Below are positions 8,303-15,530 of a stretch of 16,513 nt of DNA, one piece after another. The DNA lies in the NCBI GenBank assembly GCA_022796315.1, contig JAAWIL010000024.1, positions 1 to 16,513 on the forward strand, in the 5' to 3' direction. The notes beneath the pieces were generated by a model. It saw only the letters and a program-made list of their open reading frames with translations, was not told where the DNA came from and did no database searches. The stretch is from Oscillibacter sp. Lineage in GTDB: Bacteria > Bacillota > Clostridia > Oscillospirales > Oscillospiraceae. Numbering within the stretch: the stretch's first letter is position 1; each line of letters starts with the position of its first letter. Both the position numbers and the translations under genes were made by a program.

Positions 8303-8737
8303 CTATAGATTCTCTTCCATCCGGTCAGTCGGTTCATAGTCCACTTTCCAATCCACAAAGGAGCCCAATGTGCCGCATGTTGTACAGCGGTTTCCAATGT
8401 AGATCCACTTGACGCTTTTGTTTTCCCGGCGGACAAACCCAACTCTGACATTGAATCGCTGACCGGTTTTGCATACCGAACATTTTCTGAGTTTCGGCCT
8501 CGCATCCGCCCAAAACTCCTCGCAGTCAAGCAGGATTTTTTTCGTTCCGCACACCGGACATTCCACTTGAACGGCGCCCTCGTTTTGATCGACCCGAAGC
8601 GCGAAGGAATCGCCTCCGCAGGTGCGGCAAATCACCGGTTTCACATCCAGGGAATCCTCTTCTGTATATAAACGAAGCCATTCGGAGATATCCTCCGCGG
8701 AATCCCCTGTCCAATATTTTTTTGTGCGGTCAATCAT
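8303..8737 (-). CDS. Four-CxxC zinc-ribbon protein, unknown function (144 aa)
   Basis: CxxC pairs at C37/C40, C60/C63, C86/C89 and C118/C121 suggest two consecutive zinc ribbons. They follow an acidic helical N-terminus (residues 1-30). There is no signal peptide or membrane span. The start is taken as ATG 8737, with GGGGTG six bases upstream; an in-frame GTG at 8746 would add three residues and cannot be excluded. It lies 95 bases downstream of the 138-aa gene on the same strand, so the two may share a transcript. Base composition here is visibly less GC-rich than in the flanking genes, which fits acquisition by transfer. I do not recognise the family. Confidence 0.7.
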   Translation of the reverse strand: MIDRTKKYWTGDSAEDISEWLRLYTEEDSLDVKPVICRTCGGDSFALRVDQNEGAVQVECPVCGTKKILLDCEEFWADARPKLRKCSVCKTGQRFNVRVGFVRRENKSVKWIYIGNRCTTCGTLGSFVDWKVDYEPTDRMEENL

Positions 8738-8832
8738 GAAATGCACCCCATCACTTCCGATTGGTTGGTACGTCCACTGGCGGTTTCCGCTGAAAAGCTG
8801 CTGCGCTCAGTGGAAAACCGGACTCTGAGTCT

Positions 8833-9249
8833 TTATATATTGACATCAAATACCGCCTTTATTTGCCCGTCCTCCATGAAAAACTCGATTTCAAACCAGA
8901 AGTCCAACCGTTCTCCAAAGCTCGTTGGGTTGTAGCACACCATATCCCTATGATACGTTTCCAGCCTTGCCTCGTCCTCATCGCCGATATCCTCCATGCA
9001 GGATTCCCGGAAATGGTCTACCACAAACTTTTTATCCTCATATTCTTCCCATATGGCTAATTGCTCAACCAGCCATTTTCCAAATCCCAGGCAGGCATTT
9101 TCTGATGTCGGTTCCGCGTCAATAAAAGACGCCCATGAACGCCTCGGCGGAATGCTGGATACAAGTTTTACGTATTCTTTATCCGCAATCGTATCTACCA
9201 TCAGCTGAATCAATTCCTGTGCTTTTGCTCGAAATCCCAATTCTTTCAT
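8833..9249 (-). CDS. Hypothetical acidic protein (138 aa)
   Basis: I do not recognise this family. The protein is acidic and rich in aromatic residues. It has an N-terminal amphipathic helix (residues 1-25), a central charged segment, and a probable beta-strand C-terminus (RLDFWFEIEFFMEDGQIKAVFDVNI region, 114-138). It has no signal peptide or membrane span. The start is ATG 9249, with GGAGG nine bases upstream; the frame stays open upstream to 9354, but that stretch is GC-rich intergenic sequence. The first 60 bases of the 8881-8940 segment are 47% GC, against 68% at 9421-9480 in the next gene. It may be co-transcribed with the four-CxxC gene. Small orphan pairs like this can be remnants of immunity or toxin loci, but nothing here proves that. 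Confidence 0.7.
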   Translation of the reverse strand: MKELGFRAKAQELIQLMVDTIADKEYVKLVSSIPPRRSWASFIDAEPTSENACLGFGKWLVEQLAIWEEYEDKKFVVDHFRESCMEDIGDEDEARLETYHRDMVCYNPTSFGERLDFWFEIEFFMEDGQIKAVFDVNI

Positions 9250-9298
9250 TGGGTCTCTCCTCCCTAAATGATCGCAGTATCCAAAAGGAATGACGAAC

Positions 9299-9338
9299 GG
9301 GCGGCGGTTCCTACAGGGCTTTGCAGGGGCCGCCGCCC
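9299..9338 (-). terminator. GC-rich hairpin after the FAD-enzyme gene, possible terminator
   Basis: A perfect 9-bp stem (9299-9307 GGGCGGCGG with 9330-9338 CCGCCGCCC) encloses a 22-base loop with further partial pairing. It lies about 50 bases past the stop of the FAD-enzyme gene and just before the next gene's Shine-Dalgarno. No strong T-run follows on either strand, so termination is only plausible. Confidence 0.4.
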
Positions 9339-9389
9339 AGCTGCGGACGCGCATTTTTCCCGTTCCGTGATCCCCTCAGGCAGCTCGGC

Positions 9390-10787
9390 TCAGCCCTCCC
9401 CGGCGATCTTCCGCCCCATGAGGACCCCCATGATGGAGGCCATCATCAGTCCCCGGGTCCAGCCGGAGCTGTCGCCCAGGCAGTGGAGTCCCTGGAGGCT
9501 GGTGTTGAAATCTGTGTCCATCTTCACCCGGTTGGAGTAGAACTTCAGCTCCGGGGAATACAGCAGCGTCTCATAGGCGGCGAAGCCCGGCACCACGTAG
9601 TCCATGGCCTGGATGAAGCCGATGATGTTGGTCATGGCCCGGTAGGGCATGGCGGCGGTGATGTCTCCCGCCACGGCGTCTGGCAGCGTAGGCCGGAGGT
9701 TGGACTGAGCCAGCTCCTTCTGCCATGTCCGCTTGCCGTCCAGGATGTCCCCGAACCGCTGGACCAGGATCTGGCCGTTGGCCAGCATATTGGTCAGCTC
9801 GCCCACCTTCTGCGCGTAGGCGATGGGCTGGTTGAAGGGGATGGAGAAATTGTGGGAACAGAGAATCGACAGATTTGTGTTGTCGCTCTTGAGGTCCTTG
9901 TAGGAGTGTCCGTTGACCACCGCCAGGTTGTTGTCATAATTCTCCTGGCTGACGAAGCCGCCGGGGTTCTGGCAGAAGGTGCGCACCTTATTCTTAAAGG
10001 GCTTGGGCCAGCCCACCAGCTTGGACTCATACAGCACCCGGTTCACCATCTCCATGACCTCATTGCGCACCTCCACCCGGACGCCGATATCCACGGTACC
10101 GGGGGCGTGGGCAATATTATGCTCGGCGCAGAGCCGCTCCAGCCAATCTGCGCCCCGGCGGCCGGTGGCCACCACGGTATGCTTGGCATAGATCTCCAAA
10201 TCCGTCTTCCCATCGGAGATGGAAACGCCCTTGCAGACGTTCTGCTCCAGGATCAGGTTGCTGCACTCATAGCCGAAGTAGATCTCCACGCCGTGTTCCT
10301 GTAAGTACCGCTCGATGGCCAGATAGATCTCCTGGGCCTTCTCGGTGCCCATATGGCGGATGGGGCAGTCCACCAGCTTCAGGCCGGCGTGAATGGCCCG
10401 TTTCCGGATCTCCTTCCGCTCCTCCTCGTGCTCCAGGCCCTCGATATGGGTATCGGCGCCGAATTCCAGGTAGATCTGGTCGGCGTAATGGATGGTCTCC
10501 TGGGCCAGCTCCTCCCCAATGAGGTTTGGGAGGTCGCCGCCCACCTCATAACTGAGGGAGAGCTTTCCATCGGAGAAGGCGCCCGCGCCGGAGAAGCCGG
10601 TGGTGATATGGCAATAGGGTTTGCAATTCATGCAGCGCTTGGTCTTATCCTTCGGACAATGACGGTCCTCCACCGCGCGGCCCTTTTCCACCATGATGAT
10701 TTTCTGGCGGCTCCCCTTCTTCAGCATTTCCAGGGCGGTAAAGATTCCGGCGGGGCCTGCGCCCACGATGACGACATCCGTATTCAT
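9390..10787 (-). CDS. FAD-dependent oxidoreductase (COG2509-like)
   Basis: The 465-aa protein opens with a Rossmann dinucleotide-binding motif, VVIVGAGPAGIFTA (G9, G11, G14), followed by an acidic strand end (VEKG, E34). A second FAD contact, VVATGRRGADWL, lies mid-protein. The C-terminal GLHCLGDSSGWTRGLMMASIMG is the usual closing FAD segment. A compact cysteine group, C44, C52, C55 and C59, precedes ITTGFSGAGAFSDGKL, typical of COG2509 predicted dehydrogenases; it could hold a metal or Fe-S site. The start is ATG 10787, where AGGAGG lies seven bases upstream; the frame stays open for 14 more codons without a signal. It appears to be a cytosolic single-gene unit. The substrate is unknown. 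Confidence 0.92.
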   Translation of the reverse strand: MNTDVVIVGAGPAGIFTALEMLKKGSRQKIIMVEKGRAVEDRHCPKDKTKRCMNCKPYCHITTGFSGAGAFSDGKLSLSYEVGGDLPNLIGEELAQETIHYADQIYLEFGADTHIEGLEHEEERKEIRKRAIHAGLKLVDCPIRHMGTEKAQEIYLAIERYLQEHGVEIYFGYECSNLILEQNVCKGVSISDGKTDLEIYAKHTVVATGRRGADWLERLCAEHNIAHAPGTVDIGVRVEVRNEVMEMVNRVLYESKLVGWPKPFKNKVRTFCQNPGGFVSQENYDNNLAVVNGHSYKDLKSDNTNLSILCSHNFSIPFNQPIAYAQKVGELTNMLANGQILVQRFGDILDGKRTWQKELAQSNLRPTLPDAVAGDITAAMPYRAMTNIIGFIQAMDYVVPGFAAYETLLYSPELKFYSNRVKMDTDFNTSLQGLHCLGDSSGWTRGLMMASIMGVLMGRKIAGEG

Positions 10788-10814
10788 AGCGGCTCCTCCT
10801 GATAAAAAATAGGT

Positions 10815-10931
10815 AAAAGTTTTGGTCAAGCTTTTTCAAAAGCTTGCGGGGTGCAGGGGCAGCGCCCCTGCGAATCTCCCGTTTGCCGCCGCAAAGCGGC
10901 GGAGAAAAAACGGAGCAAAACAGCGCAGCGC
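10815..10931 (+). repeat. Three-hairpin intergenic element, copy A
   Basis: Three hairpins follow each other: an 8-bp stem around 10828-10847, GCAGGGGC-AGC-GCCCCTGC (10853-10871), and CCGCCGC-AAA-GCGGCGG (about 10887-10903). The unit ends in AGCAAAACAGCGCAGCGC (to 10931). It matches copy B (11088-11206) in inverted orientation, with identical blocks of 26, 16 and 18 bases. It fills the upstream side of the FAD-enzyme gene. Bases 10932-11087 between the copies hold no gene that I can support. Confidence 0.85.
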
Positions 10932-11087
10932 ATTGTGAGGAAGGTGCGCAGGCACGAACTTGCAAGGGAATTGGCCCTTGGCCTGGTCCATTTATAGATT
11001 GCAATGTCTGCCTGTAATTGCGGGAATGGCGGGCTTTTGGGGCAGTTTCAGCGACGAACGGAGCTTGGGCAGGCAGTGCCGCAAAAG

Positions 11088-11206
11088 GCGCTGCGCTGTT
11101 TTGCTTCCCTTCTCTCCGCGCCGCTTTGCGGCGGTATGACGGGAGCTTTGCAGGGGCGCTGCCCCTGCACCCCGCCACCTTTTGAAAAAGGTGGACGAAA
11201 ACTTTT
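11088..11206 (-). repeat. Three-hairpin intergenic element, copy B (inverted)
   Basis: This is the reverse-complement partner of 10815-10931. Its first stem is CCACC-TTTT/AAAA-GGTGG, where copy A has CAAGC-TTTT/AAAA-GCTTG; both fold perfectly despite the sequence change. It starts about 27 bases after the stop of the U32 gene on the minus strand, so its hairpins could also help terminate that operon. The GC-rich hairpins are not followed by long T-runs. Confidence 0.85.
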
Positions 11207-11233
11207 TCTGCGCTTCGCGCCCTTTGTTCGCGG

Positions 11234-12460
11234 TCAGTCCTTGGCCGACAGCTCCACCGCCCGGCGCACCAGCGTATACGCCGGCACCTGCCTGGGCAGC
11301 TTCATCCGAAACACCATCTGCGGTGTCCGAACCTCCTCCAGCACCTGACCCTCCGCATCCTCCAGCACCGGAACCTCCATGGAAAACGGCCGCAAATCCG
11401 GCCCTACCAGCTCCACCGTGTCCCCGGTCCGGAACTTGTTCCGCAGGGACAGCACCGCGTTTCCCGCCTCGTCACAGCGCGTCACCAGCGCCGCAACCTG
11501 CCACTCCCGGATATACCGGGAGTTTTCATAGTACTGGCCCGGCGGCCCGTAGTAGAACCCCGTGGCATAGGGCCGGTGACTCACGTGCTCCACCTCGTCC
11601 CGCCAGACGGGGTCCACCGGCCGGCCCGCCAGGACAGCGTCCAGGCAGTGCCGGTAGGCGGCGGTGACAATGGCGGCGTAGTAGGCGGACTTGGCCCGTC
11701 CTTCAATCTTCAGGCTGTCCAGAACCAGCAGGTCCTCCAGGTGGTCGATCATGCACATGTCCCGGGAGTTCAGGATGTAGCTCCCCACCTCGTCCTCCGC
11801 AATGGGGAAGTACTCGCCGGGGCGTTTTTCCTCCATGAGCGCATATCTGTACCGGCAGGGCTGGGCGCAGGCGCCCCGGCTGGCGTCCCGGCCGGTCATG
11901 TAGTTGCTGAGAAGACACCTCCCGGAATAGCTGACGCACATGGCCCCGTGGACAAAGGCCTCGATCTCCAGGGAACCGGGCGTCTTGTCCCGGATCTCCC
12001 GGATCTCCTCCAGGCTCAGCTCTCTGGCCAGGATTACTCGGCTGGCCCCCTGGTCGTGCCAGGCCCGGGCCGTCTCGTAGTTGGTCACACCCGCCTGGGT
12101 GGAGACATGGCGGGCCACATGGGGGGCGCAGCGCTCCGCCAGGCGGAAGGCTCCCAGGTCCGCCAGGATCACCGCGTCCACGCCCGCCTCCTCCAGGCGC
12201 TCCAGGTGCTCCGGCAGGCGGGCGGCCTCGTCATTGCGGGGCATGGTGTTCACGGTGCAGTGGACCCGAACGCCGTGGCTGTGGGCAAAGGCCACCGCCT
12301 CCGGCAGCGCCTCCGCCGGGAAGTTCCCGGCGAAGGCCCGCATTCCAAAGTCCGTACCTGCCAGATACACCGCGTCGGCCCCGTACAGTACGGCCATCTT
12401 CAGCCGCTCCATGTCCCCCGCCGGTGCCAGCAGCTCCGGGGTTCTCCGGTTATCCGCCAT
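11234..12460 (-). CDS. U32 family protein, probable TrhP-type tRNA hydroxylation factor
   Basis: The 408-aa protein has the U32 signature at residues 167-185 (E-x-F-x2-G-A-M-C-x4-G-x-C-L-L-S). It also has the opening PELLAPAGD and the later LKIEGR segment. Cysteines C175, C182, C198 and C202 match the pattern used for Fe-S binding by related proteins (TrhP, RlhA, UbiU), so the old 'peptidase/collagenase' name is probably misleading. Studied TrhP proteins act in 5-hydroxyuridine formation at tRNA position 34; that role here is inference. The start is ATG 12460, inside the end of mltG (11-base overlap). No clear Shine-Dalgarno precedes it, suggesting translational coupling. An mltG-U32 neighbourhood is known in Bacillus, where trmR lies between them; here it is missing. 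Confidence 0.93.
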   Translation of the reverse strand: MADNRRTPELLAPAGDMERLKMAVLYGADAVYLAGTDFGMRAFAGNFPAEALPEAVAFAHSHGVRVHCTVNTMPRNDEAARLPEHLERLEEAGVDAVILADLGAFRLAERCAPHVARHVSTQAGVTNYETARAWHDQGASRVILARELSLEEIREIRDKTPGSLEIEAFVHGAMCVSYSGRCLLSNYMTGRDASRGACAQPCRYRYALMEEKRPGEYFPIAEDEVGSYILNSRDMCMIDHLEDLLVLDSLKIEGRAKSAYYAAIVTAAYRHCLDAVLAGRPVDPVWRDEVEHVSHRPYATGFYYGPPGQYYENSRYIREWQVAALVTRCDEAGNAVLSLRNKFRTGDTVELVGPDLRPFSMEVPVLEDAEGQVLEEVRTPQMVFRMKLPRQVPAYTLVRRAVELSAKD

Positions 12461-13637
12461 ACTGACTGCTGTTGACGAAGTTGCTGTGGTCGGCGTAATT
12501 GGTGAAGAAGTGGTGCCGGCCGTCGGTGCCCAGGGCGTAATAATAGTAGTCCGTCTCCTCCGGCTCCAACGCCGCCATCAAAGAGGCCAGTCCCGGGTTG
12601 GCAATGGGCGTGGGAGGCAGTCCCGCGTACTTGGAGAGGTTGTAGGGGGAATCCGTCTGGAGATCCGCGCTGGTAATCGCGCCCTCGTGGTCCGGCAGCG
12701 CGTACAGCAGCGAGGCGTCAATCTGCAGCAGGCCGTAGGTGCCGGCCTTATCGCCGGAGCCCTCCAGGCGGTTGTAGATGACGGAGGCGATGTTGCCCTG
12801 GTCCGTGCCGTCGGTCTCCTTTTCGATCAGGGAGGCGATGGTGACAATCTTCTTCAGGTTGTACCCCCTGGCCTCCGCGGCATCCAGCAGCTCGCCGTCA
12901 ATCTTTCGGGCGAACTCGCTCAGCAGGCGGTCCAGCGCCACGGCGGCGCTGCCATTGACATAGAAGTCATAGGTGTCCGGGAAGAGATACCCCTCCAGAC
13001 GGCCGGCGTCCTTGGAGTTGTTGTCAATGAAGTCATAGTCGAAGTGGTGGTTCTGGGCCGCGTCCAGCAGCTGCTCCTCCGTGTTGACGCCGTTCTTGGC
13101 CAGCAGGCGGATGATCTGGTCCACAGTGTAGCCCTCCGGGATCGTCACCCGCACGGTGTTGGTGCTCATGTTCCCCGAGCCGCTGCGCATGCTGACGATC
13201 AACGCCCGGTAGTCCATCTCCGTATTCAGCTCATAGGTGCCCATACCGATCTTCTCCTCCGCCTTGGCCACGGAGGCAAAGAGACGGAAGAACCACTTAT
13301 ACTCGATCAATCCGGCGTCCTGGAGCTTATCGGCCACCGTGGACACGGTGTCATCCGCCGTCACCTCCACGGTGGTCTGGATATAGTCCTTGTTGAACGC
13401 GCACAGGTCCGAGGCCAGCAGCCAGCCCACACCGGCCAGAAGGGCCGAGACCAGCAGCACGCACAAAAGGTACAAAATCGGGTTGATTCTCCGGCGGCGC
13501 CGGCGCTTCCGCCGGGCGGGCTGGGAATGGTCGGAGCGGTCCTGCTGCGTCCGGGCGGGCTGCTGCCGGCTCCGTTCGCTCCGGCGGACCTGCTCCGCGT
13601 CCCAATTTGCGGTATCACCGCGTCTAAAATCGGCCAT
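12450..13637 (-). CDS. mltG: Endolytic transglycosylase MltG
   Basis: MltG cuts nascent peptidoglycan glycan strands at the membrane and limits their length. The 395-aa product has a basic, disordered cytoplasmic head (1-50, with a run of arginines), one membrane anchor (about 53-75), a LysM-like region, then the YceG/MltG catalytic domain. Recognisable motifs are LEGYLFPDTY (214-223), IASLIEKET with the presumed catalytic E272, LQIDASLLYAL (304-314), and the C-terminal PPTPIANPG with HHFFTNYADHSNF. The start is ATG 13637, with GGAGG five to six bases upstream. Its stop overlaps the U32 gene by 11 bases, so the two form an operon. Confidence 0.97.
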   Translation of the reverse strand: MADFRRGDTANWDAEQVRRSERSRQQPARTQQDRSDHSQPARRKRRRRRRINPILYLLCVLLVSALLAGVGWLLASDLCAFNKDYIQTTVEVTADDTVSTVADKLQDAGLIEYKWFFRLFASVAKAEEKIGMGTYELNTEMDYRALIVSMRSGSGNMSTNTVRVTIPEGYTVDQIIRLLAKNGVNTEEQLLDAAQNHHFDYDFIDNNSKDAGRLEGYLFPDTYDFYVNGSAAVALDRLLSEFARKIDGELLDAAEARGYNLKKIVTIASLIEKETDGTDQGNIASVIYNRLEGSGDKAGTYGLLQIDASLLYALPDHEGAITSADLQTDSPYNLSKYAGLPPTPIANPGLASLMAALEPEETDYYYYALGTDGRHHFFTNYADHSNFVNSSQYGG

Positions 13638-13693
13638 GGAAACCTCCGTTCCTCTCCGCCCTTTGGTGGCGGAATTCTGTCAATCTGCAAATT

Positions 13694-13717
13694 TTTCCTG
13701 TCCCACAGGAAATTTTT
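13694..13717 (+). terminator. Small hairpin with T-run between divergent genes
   Basis: TTTCCTGT-CCC-ACAGGAAA (13694-13712) is followed by TTTTTC on the plus strand; on the minus strand an A/T-rich tail also follows. No plus-strand gene ends just upstream, so its role is unclear. It could insulate the divergent mltG and cysteine-rich genes, or attenuate a leader. Confidence 0.5.
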
Positions 13718-13786
13718 CAAAAGGCCAGGCTCCACCGGAAGCGCCGGCGCATAGGATGGTTCAAATCTCAAAGAGAGGTGTTCAGA

Positions 13787-14029
13787 ATGTGTTTTAACAA
13801 CGGAAACAACGACTGCTCCTGCATGTGGATCATCCTTCTCATCGTCCTGTTCTGCTGCTGCGGATGGGGCGGCAGCAGCAACAGCTGGGTCACCGGCGGC
13901 GGCAGCAGCTGCGGTGGCTGCAACTGCGGCTGTGGCTGCAACTGCCGCTGCAACTGCAACTGCGGCGGCAGCTGCAACGGAGGCTGCTTCTGCGGCAACA
14001 ACTGCGGCTGCAACGACACCTGCTGCTGA
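13787..14029 (+). CDS. Cysteine-rich small membrane protein (80 aa, 'high-cysteine' type)
   Basis: The protein has 22 cysteines in 80 residues. A short head (C2, C10, C12) is followed by one hydrophobic span (MWIILLIVLF, 13-22) ending in CCC, a Gly/Ser linker, then a tail of about 40 residues in which Cys alternates with Gly and Asn (C42 to C80, many CxC and CxxC steps). Such Firmicute proteins are sometimes labelled 'chorion class high-cysteine' because of composition alone. Possible roles are metal binding or a disulfide-cross-linked surface or spore layer; neither is shown here. The start is ATG 13787, with AGAGAGG about eight bases upstream; an in-frame GTG at 13778 overlaps that site and is less likely. 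It is a single plus-strand gene between two minus-strand operons. Confidence 0.85.
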   Translation: MCFNNGNNDCSCMWIILLIVLFCCCGWGGSSNSWVTGGGSSCGGCNCGCGCNCRCNCNCGGSCNGGCFCGNNCGCNDTCC

Positions 14030-14040
14030 GACGGCGGCAG

Positions 14041-14063
14041 CGCGGGACGCTCTGCGTCCCGCG
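14041..14063. terminator. Bidirectional hairpin between convergent genes
   Basis: A perfect 10-bp stem, CGCGGGACGC-TCT-GCGTCCCGCG, lies 11 bases after the cysteine-rich gene and 12 bases after tmk, which end facing each other. The plus side is followed by TTCT only. It probably serves both transcripts, but the T-runs are weak. Confidence 0.65.
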
Positions 14064-14075
14064 TTCTCCGTCCCC

Positions 14076-14750
14076 TCAGAGGACAGGCACCAGCTCCTTC
14101 AGCGCCTCCCGGACCAACACGTGGATCTCCTCCGGCGTCCGGGGCACACCGCCCTCGGCGCAGGGGATCACCTGCCAGCCGCAGCGGCGGACCACCTCCC
14201 GGGCGTTCTGCCGGCACTGGGCCAGGTAGGCCTGGTCCTGCTCGTGGATGTCGGCCGGGCCTCCCCCGGCGGCCTCCCGCTGCCGGAGCATCCGCTCCGA
14301 CGCTGCGGCGGGCATGTCCAGGTAGAGCACCTTGTCCGGCGACGGAAGGCCCAGCAGGCGGTACTCCAGGTCAAAGAGCCAGTCCAGGTAGGTCTCCCGC
14401 TCCCCGTCCGGCAGCTTGGAGGCCTGGTGAACCGCGTTGGAGGTAGTATAGCGGTCCGCCACGATCAGCCCGCCGTTCTCATAGAACCCGCCCCAGTCCT
14501 GTTTGTAGGACGCGTAGCGGTCCACCGCGTAAAAGAGGGTTGCGGCATAGGCGTTCACATCGCCGGGATGCTTCCCCAGCTCCCCGCCCAGATAGGCCTG
14601 CACCATGGCGGCAGATGGCTGTCCATACCGGGGAAAGGTAATCTTCCGGTAGGGAACGCCGGCTCCCTCCAGATACCGGCACAGCAGCGCCGTCTGGGTC
14701 GCCTTGCCGGAGCCGTCCGTCCCCTCAAATACAATCAGTTTTCCACTCAT
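14076..14750 (-). CDS. tmk: Thymidylate kinase
   Basis: The enzyme phosphorylates dTMP to dTDP with ATP, in dTTP synthesis. The 224-aa product has the P-loop FEGTDGSGKATQ (8-19), the ADRYTTSNAVHQ segment with D99-R100 (substrate site), the DKVLYLDMP strand (139-147), and an arginine-bearing lid region (RMLRQREA, 153-160). The start is ATG 14750, right at the conserved MSGKLIVFEG; the longer upstream frame is the tagA gene in another frame. Its ATG overlaps the tagA stop as ATGA, and GAGAGGA lies five bases upstream, so it is translated from the tagA-tmk transcript. Confidence 0.97.
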   Translation of the reverse strand: MSGKLIVFEGTDGSGKATQTALLCRYLEGAGVPYRKITFPRYGQPSAAMVQAYLGGELGKHPGDVNAYAATLFYAVDRYASYKQDWGGFYENGGLIVADRYTTSNAVHQASKLPDGERETYLDWLFDLEYRLLGLPSPDKVLYLDMPAAASERMLRQREAAGGGPADIHEQDQAYLAQCRQNAREVVRRCGWQVIPCAEGGVPRTPEEIHVLVREALKELVPVL

Positions 14751-15466
14751 CTGCGTCCTCTCTCCTGTCGGACATGCACCAGAAACAGCGGCAGCTTCAT
14801 CATGCGTCCAATCCGCCGGGGCTCCTTGCACAGGCGGTAAAACCACTCCAGTCCATGGTCGCACCAGAACCTGGGCGCCCGCTCCACGGTCCCGGCAAAG
14901 ACATCCAGGCTCCCCCCAAGGCCGCACAGCAGGCGTGCCCCGGTGGCGGCGCCGTTCCGCTCCATCCAGAGCTCCTGTTTCGGCGCCCCCAAGCATACAA
15001 ACACCACGTCCGCGCCGCTTTTTTGAATCGCCTCGATCACCGGGCCGTCCTCCTGAAAATAGCCGTCGTGGGTCCCGGCGATCCGTAGCCCAGGATATTG
15101 CTCCAAAAGCCGCTCCGCCGCCCGCTCCGCCACGCCGGGCTTTGCCCCCAGCAGGTACAGAGCCTTTCCCCGCTCCGCCATCCGGGCCATGAGGCCCGCG
15201 GCGAACTCAATGCCCGGCGTCCGCCCTTTCAGGGGCGTTCCCAGCATGGCCGCGCCCTTGACGACGCCGATGCCGTCCGGCAGCACCAGATCCGCCCCGT
15301 TCACCGCGCGGTTCGCCTCCGGGTTCTCCCGGCAGACCTCCACGATCTCCGGATTGGGGGTGGCCACATAGTGCGCTCCCGGCTCCTCCATCAGCCTGAC
15401 GCCGGCCTCCACGGCCTCCGCCAGGGTCATATTGTCAAAACCGACGCCCAGCACGTCAATTCGCAT
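14747..15466 (-). CDS. tagA: WecG/TagA/CpsF-type glycosyltransferase
   Basis: Family members transfer an amino sugar (typically ManNAc) from UDP onto a lipid-linked GlcNAc carrier at the inner membrane face, in wall polymer or antigen synthesis. The 239-aa product shows TPNPEIVEV (37-45), LPDGIGVV with the presumed catalytic D64, YLLGAKPGV (104-112), VFVCLGAPKQELWM (155-168) and GGSLDVFAGTVERAP (184-198). It ends with the basic, hydrophobic membrane-binding tail EWFYRLCKEPRRIGR (207-221). The start is ATG 15466, with GAGG seven bases upstream. No other teichoic-acid genes are in the window, so the actual polymer is unknown. Its last four bases overlap the tmk start. Confidence 0.95.
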   Translation of the reverse strand: MRIDVLGVGFDNMTLAEAVEAGVRLMEEPGAHYVATPNPEIVEVCRENPEANRAVNGADLVLPDGIGVVKGAAMLGTPLKGRTPGIEFAAGLMARMAERGKALYLLGAKPGVAERAAERLLEQYPGLRIAGTHDGYFQEDGPVIEAIQKSGADVVFVCLGAPKQELWMERNGAATGARLLCGLGGSLDVFAGTVERAPRFWCDHGLEWFYRLCKEPRRIGRMMKLPLFLVHVRQERGRR

Positions 15467-15499
15467 GGGATCACCTCGTCCGATATTCATACGTGGGTT

Positions 15500-15528
15500 A
15501 GTATACCACAAGTTCCCGGCCTTGTCCA
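15500..15528 (-). promoter_or_regulatory. Sigma-A-type promoter of tagA-tmk
   Basis: On the minus strand -35 TGGACA (15523-15528), a 17-base spacer and -10 TATACT (15500-15505) stand 34 bases before the tagA start. The match is good at both boxes with ideal spacing. Confidence 0.75.
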
Positions 15529-15530
15529 AC

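Noticed and set aside
7333..8529. 398-codon minus-strand frame across the rhomboid-like gene
   Set aside because: It crosses the strong terminator at 8236-8281 and is antisense to the rhomboid-like gene; no domain is visible.
10788..11233. Possible small genes or CRISPR-like array in the repeat-rich gap
   Set aside because: The repeats are two inverted copies, not regularly spaced direct repeats, and the frames through them have no supported start or motif.
12081..13754. 557-codon plus-strand frame over mltG and the U32 gene
   Set aside because: It is antisense to two clearly identified genes; composition and lack of motifs mark it as a shadow.
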